Assembly: GCF_000421525.1 (NCBI RefSeq)
Contig: NZ_ATXE01000001.1
Span: 62,001 to 126,000, forward strand
Length of the DNA stretch: 64,000 bases
From: Aestuariimicrobium kwangyangense DSM 21549
GTDB lineage: Bacteria > Actinomycetota > Actinomycetes > Propionibacteriales > Propionibacteriaceae
Reading direction: 5' to 3'
Part shown: piece by piece, positions 7,637-15,910 of the stretch
How positions within the stretch are numbered: position 1 is the stretch's first letter
Layout of the letters: every line of letters begins with the position of its first letter
Notes under the pieces: model-generated
Databases searched by the model: none
The model's input: only the letters and a program-made list of their open reading frames with translations
Told to the model about the DNA's origin: nothing
Translations under genes and position numbers: made by a program

Positions 7637-8473
7637 ATGACGACATCCACGCTGGCCGCCACAGCCACCGGAGCGATCCCTCCTCGAGCCATCTCCGTGC
7701 TCATGTGCGAACCCCGGTACTTCGAGGTGAGCTACGCCATCAACCCATGGATGGACCCGAGCACAGGTGCTTCGTCCGAGCTGGCAGTGGAGCAGTGGCG
7801 CACGCTGGTGGACGTCTATCGGACGCTCGGTTTCGACGTTGACCTCATCGAGCCGATCCCCGGCCTGCCCGACATGGTCTACGCCGCCAATGGTGCGTTC
7901 ACCCTCGACGGCATCGCCTACGGGGCATCCTTCACCCATCCTCAGCGCCAGCCCGAGAGCGCTGCCTACCTGCGCCGGTTGGAGGAACTGGGGTTCGACT
8001 GTCGGGAGCCGCACTTCGTGAACGAGGGCGAGGGCGACATCCTGGTCGTCGACGACGTGCTGCTGGCAGGACACGGGTTCCGCACCGACCCCCGAGCCCA
8101 CCAGGAACTGCGCGACATCTTCGGCCGCGAGGTGGTCAGCCTGCGCCTGGTCGACCCCCGCTACTACCACCTCGACACGGCCATGTCGGTGGTGGCGCAC
8201 TCGGTCGCCTTCCTGCCCGATGCCTTCGACGGACCCAGTCAGGCCGAGATCCGACGTCGCTTCCCCGATGCCATCGAGGTCGGCGCCGACGAGGCCGGGG
8301 TGCTGGGCCTCAACTCCTTCGGCGACGGGTCCTCCATCGTCCTCACCGACCGGGCCCCCCGGTTCGCGGCGGCCCTCGAGGCTGCCGGGCACACGGTCGT
8401 GGGGGTGGCACTCCCCGAACTCCTGAAGGGTGGCGGCTCCGTCAAGTGCTGCACCCTCGAACTGCGTCGCTGA
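7637..8473 (+). CDS. ddaH: Dimethylargininase (NG,NG-dimethylarginine dimethylaminohydrolase)
   Basis: This 278-residue member of the guanidino-modifying pentein superfamily hydrolyses methylated arginines to citrulline plus methylamine. Visible features are the N-terminal CEPRYFEVSYAINPWM, the NEGEGDI loop, the catalytic His in YYHLDTAMSVV near residue 185, and the catalytic Cys in GGSVKCCTLELRR at the C-terminus. The ATG at 7637 begins MTTST; a slightly longer TTG start at 7616 is possible. rocD follows after 18 nt, so the two form an operon for arginine and ornithine derivatives. A related arginine deiminase-like activity cannot be excluded, but the length fits DDAH. Confidence 0.88.
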   Translation: MTTSTLAATATGAIPPRAISVLMCEPRYFEVSYAINPWMDPSTGASSELAVEQWRTLVDVYRTLGFDVDLIEPIPGLPDMVYAANGAFTLDGIAYGASFTHPQRQPESAAYLRRLEELGFDCREPHFVNEGEGDILVVDDVLLAGHGFRTDPRAHQELRDIFGREVVSLRLVDPRYYHLDTAMSVVAHSVAFLPDAFDGPSQAEIRRRFPDAIEVGADEAGVLGLNSFGDGSSIVLTDRAPRFAAALEAAGHTVVGVALPELLKGGGSVKCCTLELRR

Positions 8474-8491
8474 CGCAGGACGGACGACATC

Positions 8492-9712
8492 ATGTCCGCC
8501 ACCGAACGGGCGATCGAGCAGGTCGAGAGGCATGCCGCGCACAACTACCTCCCCCTTCCGGTCGTCATCGCCGCCGCGGACGGTGCTTGGGTCACAGATG
8601 TGGAGGGCGGACGACACCTCGACTGCCTCGCCGCCTACTCGGCGGTCAACTTCGGCCATTCCAACCCACGCCTGGTCGAGGTGGCGAAGGCCCAACTCGA
8701 CCGGGTCACCCTGACCAGTCGGGCGTTCCACTCCGCGGGCATCGGCCCGTTCGTCGAGGCACTGGCCCAGCTGTGCGGCAAGGAGATGGTGCTGCCCATG
8801 AACACCGGCGCCGAGGCTGTGGAGTCGGGCATCAAGGTGGCTCGCCGATGGGGGTATCTCGTCAAGGGAGTATCGGCCGACCGGGCCGAGATCATCGTCG
8901 CCCACGGGAACTTCCACGGCCGCACCACGACCATCATCAGCTTCTCGGACGATCCTGACGCGCGCGAGGGGTTCGGCCCGTTCACCCCCGGTTTCGTGCT
9001 GGTGCCCCACGGCGATGCCGCGGCGCTCGAGGCCGCCATCACCCCGAACACGGTGGCGGTGCTGCTCGAACCGATCCAGGGGGAGGCGGGCATCCATGTG
9101 CCCTCCCCCGACTACCTGCGCGAGGTGCGCCGGATCACGCGAGAGCGTGGCGTGCTGTTCATCGCCGACGAGATCCAGTCAGGTCTGGGACGCACCGGGG
9201 AGACCTTCGCCTGTGACCTGTGGGGGGTCGTCCCCGATGTCTACCTGCTGGGCAAGGCGTTGGGCGGTGGCATCGTCCCCGTCTCGGCCGTGGTCGCTGA
9301 TGCCGAGGTGCTCGGGGTGCTGACCCCCGGCTCCCACGGCTCGACCTTCGGAGGCAACCCACTGGCGGCAGCCGTGGGACTGGAGGTGGTCCGCATGCTC
9401 GAGGAGGGCACCTTCCAGGAGCGCGCGCGGCGCCTGGGCCACAGGCTGCATGACGAGCTCGCCGGGCTGGTCGGGCACGGGGTGACCGAGGTGCGCGGGG
9501 CGGGTCTGTGGGCGGGGATCGACATCGACCCGGCCGTGGGTTCGGCGCGCGACGTCTGCCTGCGCCTGCTGCGGGGCGGTGCCGGGCTCACCAGTGTGCT
9601 GGCCAAGGACACCCACGGCCAGACGGTGCGGTTGGCTCCCCCACTGGTGGTCACCGAGGACGAGATCGACCTGGTGGTCGCCGCCTTCCGTGCTGCCGTC
9701 ACCGGGGTGTGA
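8492..9712 (+). CDS. rocD: Ornithine aminotransferase
   Basis: This 406-residue class III PLP-dependent aminotransferase transfers the delta-amino group of ornithine to 2-oxoglutarate, giving glutamate semialdehyde. Recognisable motifs are YSAVNFGHSNPRLV, MNTGAEAVESGIKVARRWGY, the PLP-proximal FIADEIQSGLGRTG, and the Schiff-base lysine in LLGKALGGGIVPVSA near residue 254. HGSTFGGNPLAAAVG closes the active site. Length and motifs match RocD. It lies 18 nt after ddaH, and the pair would turn arginine derivatives into proline or glutamate. Confidence 0.93.
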   Translation: MSATERAIEQVERHAAHNYLPLPVVIAAADGAWVTDVEGGRHLDCLAAYSAVNFGHSNPRLVEVAKAQLDRVTLTSRAFHSAGIGPFVEALAQLCGKEMVLPMNTGAEAVESGIKVARRWGYLVKGVSADRAEIIVAHGNFHGRTTTIISFSDDPDAREGFGPFTPGFVLVPHGDAAALEAAITPNTVAVLLEPIQGEAGIHVPSPDYLREVRRITRERGVLFIADEIQSGLGRTGETFACDLWGVVPDVYLLGKALGGGIVPVSAVVADAEVLGVLTPGSHGSTFGGNPLAAAVGLEVVRMLEEGTFQERARRLGHRLHDELAGLVGHGVTEVRGAGLWAGIDIDPAVGSARDVCLRLLRGGAGLTSVLAKDTHGQTVRLAPPLVVTEDEIDLVVAAFRAAVTGV

Positions 9713-9816
9713 GAGGCTGGTCACCGCCCCCCAGGGGCCCGGACGAGGGAGCCGTACCCGGACCATGGACAAGACGGCCATCACCCCACTCCCCCATCTG
9801 AACCAAGGAGTGCCTG

Positions 9817-10131
9817 ATGGCATGGATCGTCCTCATCGTGTCCGGACTGCTCGAAGCCGTGTGGGCCACTGCCCTCGGCAAGTCCCAGGGTCTCAGCCGG
9901 CCCGTCCCTTCGATCGTGTTCGGTGTCGCCGTCGTGGCCAGCATGGTCGGGTTGGCCCAGGCCATGCGCACGCTGCCGGTCGGAACCGCCTACGCCGTCT
10001 GGGTCGGCATCGGTGCGGCCACCACCGTGGCCTGGGCCATGGCCACCGGTGCTGAGCCGGTCAGTCTGGTGCGGGTGCTGCTGATCGTGGTGCTCGTCGG
10101 CTGCGTGGTGGGGCTGAAGTTCACCCACTGA
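9817..10131 (+). CDS. sugE: SMR family transporter, SugE/Gdx-like (guanidinium exporter)
   Basis: This 104-residue protein has four transmembrane helices. It contains the essential membrane glutamate in GLLEAVWATALGK (residue 13) and the SMR motif TLPVGTAYAVWVGIGA. The segment around Glu13 and Trp16 resembles the guanidinium-exporting Gdx/SugE branch more than the drug-exporting EmrE branch. AAGGAG precedes the ATG. The gene follows ddaH-rocD by about 100 nt, which suits guanidine handling near arginine metabolism. No guanidine riboswitch could be drawn in the leader. Drug export remains possible. Confidence 0.88.
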   Translation: MAWIVLIVSGLLEAVWATALGKSQGLSRPVPSIVFGVAVVASMVGLAQAMRTLPVGTAYAVWVGIGAATTVAWAMATGAEPVSLVRVLLIVVLVGCVVGLKFTH

Positions 10132-10176
10132 CCGCCCGGATCGCCGGCGGCATGGGTCATCAGCGCACATGGGTCC

Positions 10177-10791
10177 TCAGCGCAGCAGTCCCAGTTCGCG
10201 CGCGCGGGCAACGGCACCGGTGCGCGAGTCGACCCCCAGCTTGCTGAACGCCCTGACCAGATGGGTCTTGACGGTGGCCTCGGTGACGAACAGGTGCTTG
10301 GCGATCTGGCGGTTCGTCGCTCCCTGCGCGACCAGGCAGAGCACCTCGAGTTCGCGGTCGGAGACCTCGACCCTGGGGCCCCTCAGGGTGGCCGTCACCC
10401 GCACCGTCTGTTCGGGTGAGAAGACGTCGTGCCCCATCGCCGCGGCACGCACCGCCTCGATGATGCGCTCCGGGGAAGCATCCTTGAGCAGGTATCCGGA
10501 CGCCCCGGCCTCGACCGCCCGCACGATGTCACGGTCGTGGTCGTAGGTGGTGAGCACCAGCACGGGCACGCGAGCGCTGAGTTGGCCCGCCAGCCAGACG
10601 CCGTCCTGGGTGAGGTCACCCAGGCGAAGATCGGTGAGCACCAGGTCGGGCGCGTGGGTGTCGACAGCGGCCAGCGCCTCCCGGGCAGTGGCGACGCCCG
10701 CCACCACGTCGAGATCGGGCTCACTGCGCAGCAGGGCCTGCAGCCCCTGACGGACGACCGGATGGTCGTCGACGAGCACGATGCGGATCAC
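10177..10791 (-). CDS. LuxR/NarL-type response regulator
   Basis: The protein has 204 residues. The receiver domain contains the acidic pair at residues 8-9, the phospho-acceptor Asp54 in VLTDLRLGD, the conserved Thr in LVLTTYD and Lys in YLLKDAS. The LuxR helix-turn-helix follows (SDRELEVLCLVAQGATNRQIAKHL). The GTG start at 10791 is preceded by TACAGT at 6 nt, suggesting a leaderless mRNA. No kinase gene is adjacent. A NarL-type kinase gene on the same strand lies 5 kb away at 15911-17089 and is the obvious candidate partner. Confidence 0.92.
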   Translation of the reverse strand: MIRIVLVDDHPVVRQGLQALLRSEPDLDVVAGVATAREALAAVDTHAPDLVLTDLRLGDLTQDGVWLAGQLSARVPVLVLTTYDHDRDIVRAVEAGASGYLLKDASPERIIEAVRAAAMGHDVFSPEQTVRVTATLRGPRVEVSDRELEVLCLVAQGATNRQIAKHLFVTEATVKTHLVRAFSKLGVDSRTGAVARARELGLLR

Positions 10792-10797
10792 GAGCCC

Positions 10798-10803
10798 ACT
10801 GTA
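10798..10803 (-). promoter_or_regulatory. Predicted -10 box for the response regulator (leaderless)
   Basis: On the minus strand TACAGT ends 6 nt before the GTG at 10791. Confidence 0.5.
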
Positions 10804-10874
10804 GGAGGCTGCGCCGCCGGTTCCGACCCTCGAGGCGGCTACCCTCGGAGCGTTTCGAGCGAAGGGGAGCGCCC

Positions 10875-12812
10875 ATGGCGACCAGGAGTCTTGTCCGAAC
10901 GATCATGGTGGCGCTGCTGGCGACACTGACGGTGGCCGGGACCACTGTTCTCGCCGCCCCACCCGCCCACGCCGAGCAGGCCGGAAAGCTGCTGCTGGTG
11001 CTGGACTCGTCCGGTTCGATGGCCGAGAAGGCTGCCGATGGCAAGACCCGCATGGAGGCCGCCAAGGCCTCCCTCAACACCGTGATCGACTCCCTCGACC
11101 CCGCCGCCAACGTGGGACTCCGGGTCTACGGGGCGAAGGTGTTCGACCGCAGCGCGGGCAACGCCTGCGCTGACTCCCAGCTCGTCGTCCCGATCGGCAC
11201 GAACAACAAGGCTGCCCTCAAGGGGGCCGTGGCCACGTTCAAACCCTTCGGCGAGACACCCATCAGCTACTCCCTCGAGCAGGCGGGGAAGGATGTCGGC
11301 AATTCGGGGCAGCGCTCCATCGTCCTCATCTCCGACGGCGAGGAGACCTGCAGCACCAATCCGTGCACCGCAGCCCAGAAGTTGGCCAACCAGGGCATCG
11401 ACGTGCGCATCGACGTGGTCGGGTTCGACGTGGCGGGCAAGGCCAAGCAGCAGTTGCAGTGCGTCGCCAAGGTGGGCCGCGGCCAGTACACCGACGTGAA
11501 GGACACCGCCGAGCTGACCGACCAGCTCAACCAGGCGAAGAAGCGTGCCTCGGAACCGTTCGAGGTGTCGGGGACCCCCGTGCAGGGAGCCCCGGACGCC
11601 GCCTCAGCGACCCCGATCACCGCTGCCACCTGGACCGACACCATGCCGGCGCCGGGGAAGAAGAAGTTCTACCGGCTCGACCGCACCATGGACCGGTCCA
11701 CCTTCTGGGCCGGCCTCACGATGACCCCGACGCTGACCCCCGACAAGAACTACGCCTTCACCTCGATGAAGGTCGTCCCCCAGGACGCCGGCTACCCGAC
11801 CTGCGGCTCCGGCTATCCCTATGCCTGGACCACGCGCGGACGCACCGCAGGCCTGATGACCGGACGCGCCAACTCGGCGGGACGCAGGGACGACTCCATC
11901 ACCGAGTGCCAGACCAGCCAGTTGGTGCTGCAGATCGAGGCGGACGACGCCGACGACGCGCCCGACCTGTCGAAGCAGAAGTTCCAGCTGAACGTGTTCG
12001 AGGAGCCTCCCGTCGAGCAGGAGTCGTCGCTGCCGACGGCCGTTCCCGAGGACAAGCTCCCGTGGACGCCCATCAAGCCCGTGAAGGCCACCCCGGTGGT
12101 CACCGCCACCAGCCTGACCAAGGCGCCCAGCGTGCAGCCGGGCACCCACACCTTCGACATCGTCCCCGGTGAGTTCCGGGTGCTGAAGGTGCCCGTCGGG
12201 TGGGGGCAGCGCCTCGAGGCGACCCTGTCGACCGGCCGACTGCCCCAGTACAAGGGCAAGGACGACTACGACAAGATGGAACTGACCCTGCTCGCACCGC
12301 TGGGCGGCGAGGCCAACGCCCGCTACGACAAGCCCCCACACGCCGACTCCGACATCGTCTGGGACGACGGGGTCAACCTGGCCGCAGGGACCCGTGAGGT
12401 GCGCTACCGCAACCGTCACTCCCTCGACGAGGCGAGCGTGGCCGCTGGCCTCGCCGGCGAGTACTACGTGGTGGTGACGTTGTCGAAGAACCCCACCTCG
12501 CCCGCGAACACCATCCCGGTCACGCTGACGCTGCAGAACATCGGCACCGCCGGCACCGGGGCGCCCACCTATGAGGAACCGTCGCTGCCGAAACCCTCCG
12601 GGAGCCCCTCGGCTGAGCCGACCTCCGACCCGACCTCGGCCTCGCCGGGTGACCCCACGTCGGAGGCCTCGCAGTCATCGAGGCCGACCGGGGCCAACAC
12701 CCCCCGTGACGGTGGACGCAACTGGCCGCTCATCGCGGGGCTCACCCTGCTGGGGCTGGCTCTGGGCGGGTTCAGCGTCTGGTACGCCAACCGCACCCGG
12801 CGTCGTCCCTGA
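10875..12812 (+). CDS. Secreted, membrane-anchored von Willebrand factor A domain protein
   Basis: The protein has 645 residues. A Sec signal peptide is cleaved probably after AHA near residue 33. The vWA domain follows, with the metal-binding MIDAS motif DSSGS at residues 44-48 and ISDGEETC near residue 157. A long beta-rich region without a recognised domain comes next, then a Ser/Pro/Thr-rich stalk (about 575-610), one transmembrane helix (WPLIAGLTLLGLALGGF) and a short basic cytoplasmic tail. It therefore displays the vWA domain outside the cell. AAGGGGAG precedes the ATG. Such proteins bind partners or surfaces; the ligand is unknown. It is convergent with the MMPL gene. Confidence 0.85.
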   Translation: MATRSLVRTIMVALLATLTVAGTTVLAAPPAHAEQAGKLLLVLDSSGSMAEKAADGKTRMEAAKASLNTVIDSLDPAANVGLRVYGAKVFDRSAGNACADSQLVVPIGTNNKAALKGAVATFKPFGETPISYSLEQAGKDVGNSGQRSIVLISDGEETCSTNPCTAAQKLANQGIDVRIDVVGFDVAGKAKQQLQCVAKVGRGQYTDVKDTAELTDQLNQAKKRASEPFEVSGTPVQGAPDAASATPITAATWTDTMPAPGKKKFYRLDRTMDRSTFWAGLTMTPTLTPDKNYAFTSMKVVPQDAGYPTCGSGYPYAWTTRGRTAGLMTGRANSAGRRDDSITECQTSQLVLQIEADDADDAPDLSKQKFQLNVFEEPPVEQESSLPTAVPEDKLPWTPIKPVKATPVVTATSLTKAPSVQPGTHTFDIVPGEFRVLKVPVGWGQRLEATLSTGRLPQYKGKDDYDKMELTLLAPLGGEANARYDKPPHADSDIVWDDGVNLAAGTREVRYRNRHSLDEASVAAGLAGEYYVVVTLSKNPTSPANTIPVTLTLQNIGTAGTGAPTYEEPSLPKPSGSPSAEPTSDPTSASPGDPTSEASQSSRPTGANTPRDGGRNWPLIAGLTLLGLALGGFSVWYANRTRRRP

Positions 12813-12879
12813 CTGGCGCCACGCCAGTCGAGTGGCAGCCTGCGAGCGTGTCGAGACCCGTGGGCTCACAGGCACGCCC

Positions 12880-14937
12880 TCAGCCCTGCGCGCCCGCCCC
12901 GGTGCGACGCCGAGGCCACCAGATGCGGTGCCCGATCAGCGTGAACAGGGCCGGGACGATGACCGTGCGCACCACCAGGGTGTCGACCAGCACCCCGAGG
13001 CACACGATGATGCCCAGCTGCCCCATCACGACCAGGGGGAGCACCCCCAGCGCCGCGAAGACAGCGGCCAACACGATGCCTGCCGAGGTGATCACCGCGC
13101 CGGTGTGGCGGACGGCCTCGACCGTGGCCAACCGGGTGGCGTCCTTGCCCGAGCGCAGTGCGTACTCGGAGCGGATCCGTTCGACGAGGAAGATCGTGTA
13201 GTCGATGCCGAGCGCCACCAGGAACAGGAAGGCGAACAGCGGGACCTCGATGGCGTAGGCGGGCTTGTCGATGAACGTCCGGCTCAACCACCAGCCGGCA
13301 CCCAGGGCAGCGGCCGCGCTGGCGGCGTTGACCGTCAGCAACAGCAGCGGAGCGATCGCGGAGCGGGTGAGAGCCGTCACCACCACGAAGCAGACCAGCA
13401 GGATCAAGGGGGCGATCACCTTGAGGTCACGGCTCTGGGCCTCGCGCTGGTCGAGGTCCTGGGCGGTCTGCCCGCCCACCACCGCAGTCGGGTCGATCGC
13501 AGCGGCGGTCGTCCGCAGGTCACGCACCAGCTGGAGCGACTCGGCGGTGCCGGGCACGGGGCTGCCGGTCACCTGCAGCGACACCCGGCCACGAGCCTCG
13601 TCCGCGCCGGTCGGCAGCACCCGGACGACACCGGGCTCGGCCGCCAGGCCCTTCAGCAACGCCGCCTGGCGATCACTGGCCGCGACCACGGTCAGGGGGG
13701 AGGTCTCCCCGGCGGGGAAGTGCGAGGCCACGGTCTCGAGACCGGTGGCCGACTCCGAGGCCACGCGGAACTGGTCGGCCTGGTCCAGACCGACCCGCAC
13801 CCCCAACAGCCCGGTGGCGAACACACCCAGCACCGCCAGGCCCGCGACCAGGGAGACCACCGGACGAGCGGTGACCCCGCGGGCGATGGCGCCCCAGACA
13901 CCCGGCTTCTGCACCTGGTCGGAGTCGACCCGAGGCACGAAGGGCCAGAAGATCCGGCGGCCGACGATCGCCAGCAGGGCAGGCAGTCCCACCAGGACAG
14001 CGATCAGCGCGCAGAGCAGCCCCGCCGCGCTCGCCAGGCCGAGCCCACGGGTGTTCGGGAGGGCGGCGAACAGCAAGGTCATCAGGCCACCGACCACGGT
14101 GAGGTTGCTGGCAAGGATGGCGCCGAGGCTGGCCCGCCATGCCGTCCAGAGCGCGACGCGGTGGTCGCTGTGCCGGTGCAGTTCCTCCCGGTACCTGCTG
14201 ATCAACAGCAGTGCGTAGTTGGTTCCGGCACCGAAGACGAGCACGCTGACGATGCCCGGCTCCCCGTGCCACCCCGACACGATCGCCAGCGCATTGGTGA
14301 GGGTCTGGGCCAGCCGATCGGCGATGCCGACCACCACGAGGGGGATGAGCCACAGCACCGGGGAACGGTAGGTGATCAGCAGCAGCACGGCGACGATGCC
14401 GACGGTGACCGCCAGCAGGGTGAAGTCCGCGCCCTCGAAACTCGCTGCGATGTCTGCGCCGAACGCGGGACCTCCGGTGATCTGCATGGTCAACTCGTTC
14501 GGACGCTGCTCGGCCACGGCAGCGCGCAGTTCCTTGACCTGCTGCTTGTTGGCGGCGTCGTCCTCGGTGGCGGGCACCGGCACCAGCGTGATCGCGGCCT
14601 TGCCGTCCTCACTGATCGTGGGCCTGGGCACGGCCTTCAGGGCGCCAGCCACTGTGGCGACCCCACCCAGGTCGGCCTGGGTGAGCGCACCACCGTCCGT
14701 CCGCGTGGTGACCAGCAGGACGACGGAGCGGTCTGAGCCGGGGAACGATGCCAACTGCTCGGCTGCGATCCGGGACTGGGCCTCGGTCGGCAGGTTGGCG
14801 TCACGGCTGGCGGTCGACAGTGATCCCAGCACCCCGCTCAGTCCGACGAAGACGACCAGGTAGGCGACCAGCACCAGCCACGCGCCGACCTTGCCCACCA
14901 TGGTCCTGCTCGTCAGCGCCTCGCCCTGCTTGCTCAT
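12880..14937 (-). CDS. MMPL/RND family transporter
   Basis: This 685-residue membrane protein has duplicated RND-type halves: one N-terminal helix, a periplasmic domain (about 30-180), five to six helices, then the same arrangement again. MMPL markers include VFGAGTNYALLLISRYREE and the second-half equivalent ALGIDYTIFLVERIRSEYA. It probably exports lipids or hydrophobic compounds using the proton gradient. GAGGAG lies 5 nt before the ATG at 14937. The C-terminus is a short Arg-rich tail. It is single and has no adjacent lipid-synthesis genes, so the cargo is unknown. Confidence 0.9.
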   Translation of the reverse strand: MSKQGEALTSRTMVGKVGAWLVLVAYLVVFVGLSGVLGSLSTASRDANLPTEAQSRIAAEQLASFPGSDRSVVLLVTTRTDGGALTQADLGGVATVAGALKAVPRPTISEDGKAAITLVPVPATEDDAANKQQVKELRAAVAEQRPNELTMQITGGPAFGADIAASFEGADFTLLAVTVGIVAVLLLITYRSPVLWLIPLVVVGIADRLAQTLTNALAIVSGWHGEPGIVSVLVFGAGTNYALLLISRYREELHRHSDHRVALWTAWRASLGAILASNLTVVGGLMTLLFAALPNTRGLGLASAAGLLCALIAVLVGLPALLAIVGRRIFWPFVPRVDSDQVQKPGVWGAIARGVTARPVVSLVAGLAVLGVFATGLLGVRVGLDQADQFRVASESATGLETVASHFPAGETSPLTVVAASDRQAALLKGLAAEPGVVRVLPTGADEARGRVSLQVTGSPVPGTAESLQLVRDLRTTAAAIDPTAVVGGQTAQDLDQREAQSRDLKVIAPLILLVCFVVVTALTRSAIAPLLLLTVNAASAAAALGAGWWLSRTFIDKPAYAIEVPLFAFLFLVALGIDYTIFLVERIRSEYALRSGKDATRLATVEAVRHTGAVITSAGIVLAAVFAALGVLPLVVMGQLGIIVCLGVLVDTLVVRTVIVPALFTLIGHRIWWPRRRTGAGAQG

Positions 14938-15067
14938 GTGCACTCCTCAACCCGCCCCGATGGCTTCTTCGAGGTTAGGTGCGGGGCACCTCCCGGCGCG
15001 TGGGCGGATCGTCCATCGTCTGGTTGACAACGAACCGGCGACCGCGGGGGTGGGGGTTCCCGCGCGT

Positions 15068-15142
15068 GTCCAGAAATGGCCCCGACTCGCGTCCGTGGAC
15101 CAGATCCAGCGGCACCTGCCGATCATGGGTCCACTTCTGGAC
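15068..15142. repeat. 75-bp intergenic element with inverted TCCAGAAA ends (copy 2)
   Basis: GTCCAGAAATGG at 15068-15079 and CCACTTCTGGAC at 15131-15142 are inverted and 51 nt apart, as in the element at 5053-5127. Aligned with the reverse complement of copy 1, about 20 bp across the left end agree (CGTGTCCAGAAAYGGCCCCG). The interiors otherwise differ. Confidence 0.75.
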
Positions 15143-15148
15143 ATGGAA

Positions 15149-15178
15149 GAGGGGCGCCACCGTGTGGTGGCGCCCCTC
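15149..15178 (-). terminator. Hairpin terminator after the FMN reductase gene
   Basis: A perfect 13-bp GC-rich stem (15149-15161 with 15166-15178) has a 4-nt GTGT loop. It lies 18 nt past the stop of the minus-strand reductase gene. Confidence 0.8.
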
Positions 15179-15195
15179 CATCGGGCGTCTGTGAC

Positions 15196-15774
15196 TCAGG
15201 CAGCGTCCTGGTCTGCCGCTTCCTCGGCGAGGGCGTGCTCGACAGCCGTGAGCAGGCCGAGCACCTGGTCGGCGACGGGCGCGACGAGGGCCGCGGGGTC
15301 GGCCACCAGTCCGTTCTCACCGGGGGCGTTGTCGCCGAACGGGATGGCGACGGGCTCGGTGACCAGCTGCATCTGGTAGTTGGGGATGATGCTGGCGAGC
15401 TGGGCGTTCGCGCGGCCCGCACCTCCCCAGCCGTAGCCGACGAGGCCGGCGGGCTTGCCATTCCACTCGGCGAAGACCACGTCGAGGGCGTTCTTGACCG
15501 AGGCGGGATAGCCACCGTTGTACTCGGGGGTGACGAAGATGAAGGCGTCGGACTCGTCGACGACCTTGGCCCAGGCGCGGGTCGACTCCAGTTCGTAGCG
15601 GCCCATCCGGGGCGGGAGGGTCTCCTCGGCGAGGGGCAGGTTCTGCTCCTTGAGGTCGACCAGGCGCACCTCGTGGTCCGTGGCGTTCTGCAGCAGGGGC
15701 AGCAGCTCACGCGCGACCTGCTCGCCCACCCGAACGGGGCGGGTACTGCCAATGACAACCGAAATGGTGGACAT
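15196..15774 (-). CDS. NAD(P)H-dependent FMN reductase family protein
   Basis: This is a 192-residue flavodoxin-like reductase. The FMN phosphate loop IGSTRPVRVGEQVA starts near residue 8. The family motif FVTPEYNGGYPASVKNALD is near residue 80, followed by GYGWGGAGRA. It reduces flavins or quinones with NAD(P)H. Its promoter region carries a palindrome related to that in front of the CE1758-like monooxygenase gene (17309-17324), so both may answer to one regulator. A strong hairpin terminates the transcript. Confidence 0.88.
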   Translation of the reverse strand: MSTISVVIGSTRPVRVGEQVARELLPLLQNATDHEVRLVDLKEQNLPLAEETLPPRMGRYELESTRAWAKVVDESDAFIFVTPEYNGGYPASVKNALDVVFAEWNGKPAGLVGYGWGGAGRANAQLASIIPNYQMQLVTEPVAIPFGDNAPGENGLVADPAALVAPVADQVLGLLTAVEHALAEEAADQDAA

Positions 15775-15829
15775 GTGGTTCCTCTCAGTTGGCCGTACTG
15801 CGGCCTGACGTGTTCCGCCTCCCCAACGC

Positions 15830-15844
15830 AGTTGAACACTCAAT
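15830..15844. promoter_or_regulatory. RosR-like operator half-palindrome upstream of the FMN reductase
   Basis: AGTTGAACACTCAAT carries the GTTGA-N4-TCAA core. The same core is at 17309-17324. It lies 56 nt before the reductase start. Corynebacterial RosR, a peroxide-sensing MarR protein, binds a GTTGA-N4-TCAAC palindrome at similar flavin-linked genes. Confidence 0.5.
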
Positions 15845-15910
15845 CATTCCCGCGGAGGTCGGGATTTCGCCGAATGGGACGCCCACCGGGGTGGGCCCGT
15901 GCGCAGCTCG

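Noticed and set aside
9713-9816. Guanidine riboswitch before the SMR gene
   Set aside because: A GGACGA and an AGACGG occur, but no paired hairpins with ACGR loops or a ykkC-type fold could be drawn.
12571-14736. A 721-residue plus-strand open frame opposite the MMPL gene
   Set aside because: Composition is that of an antisense shadow (Gln/His/Asp/Gly-rich) and the opposite strand encodes a clear transporter.
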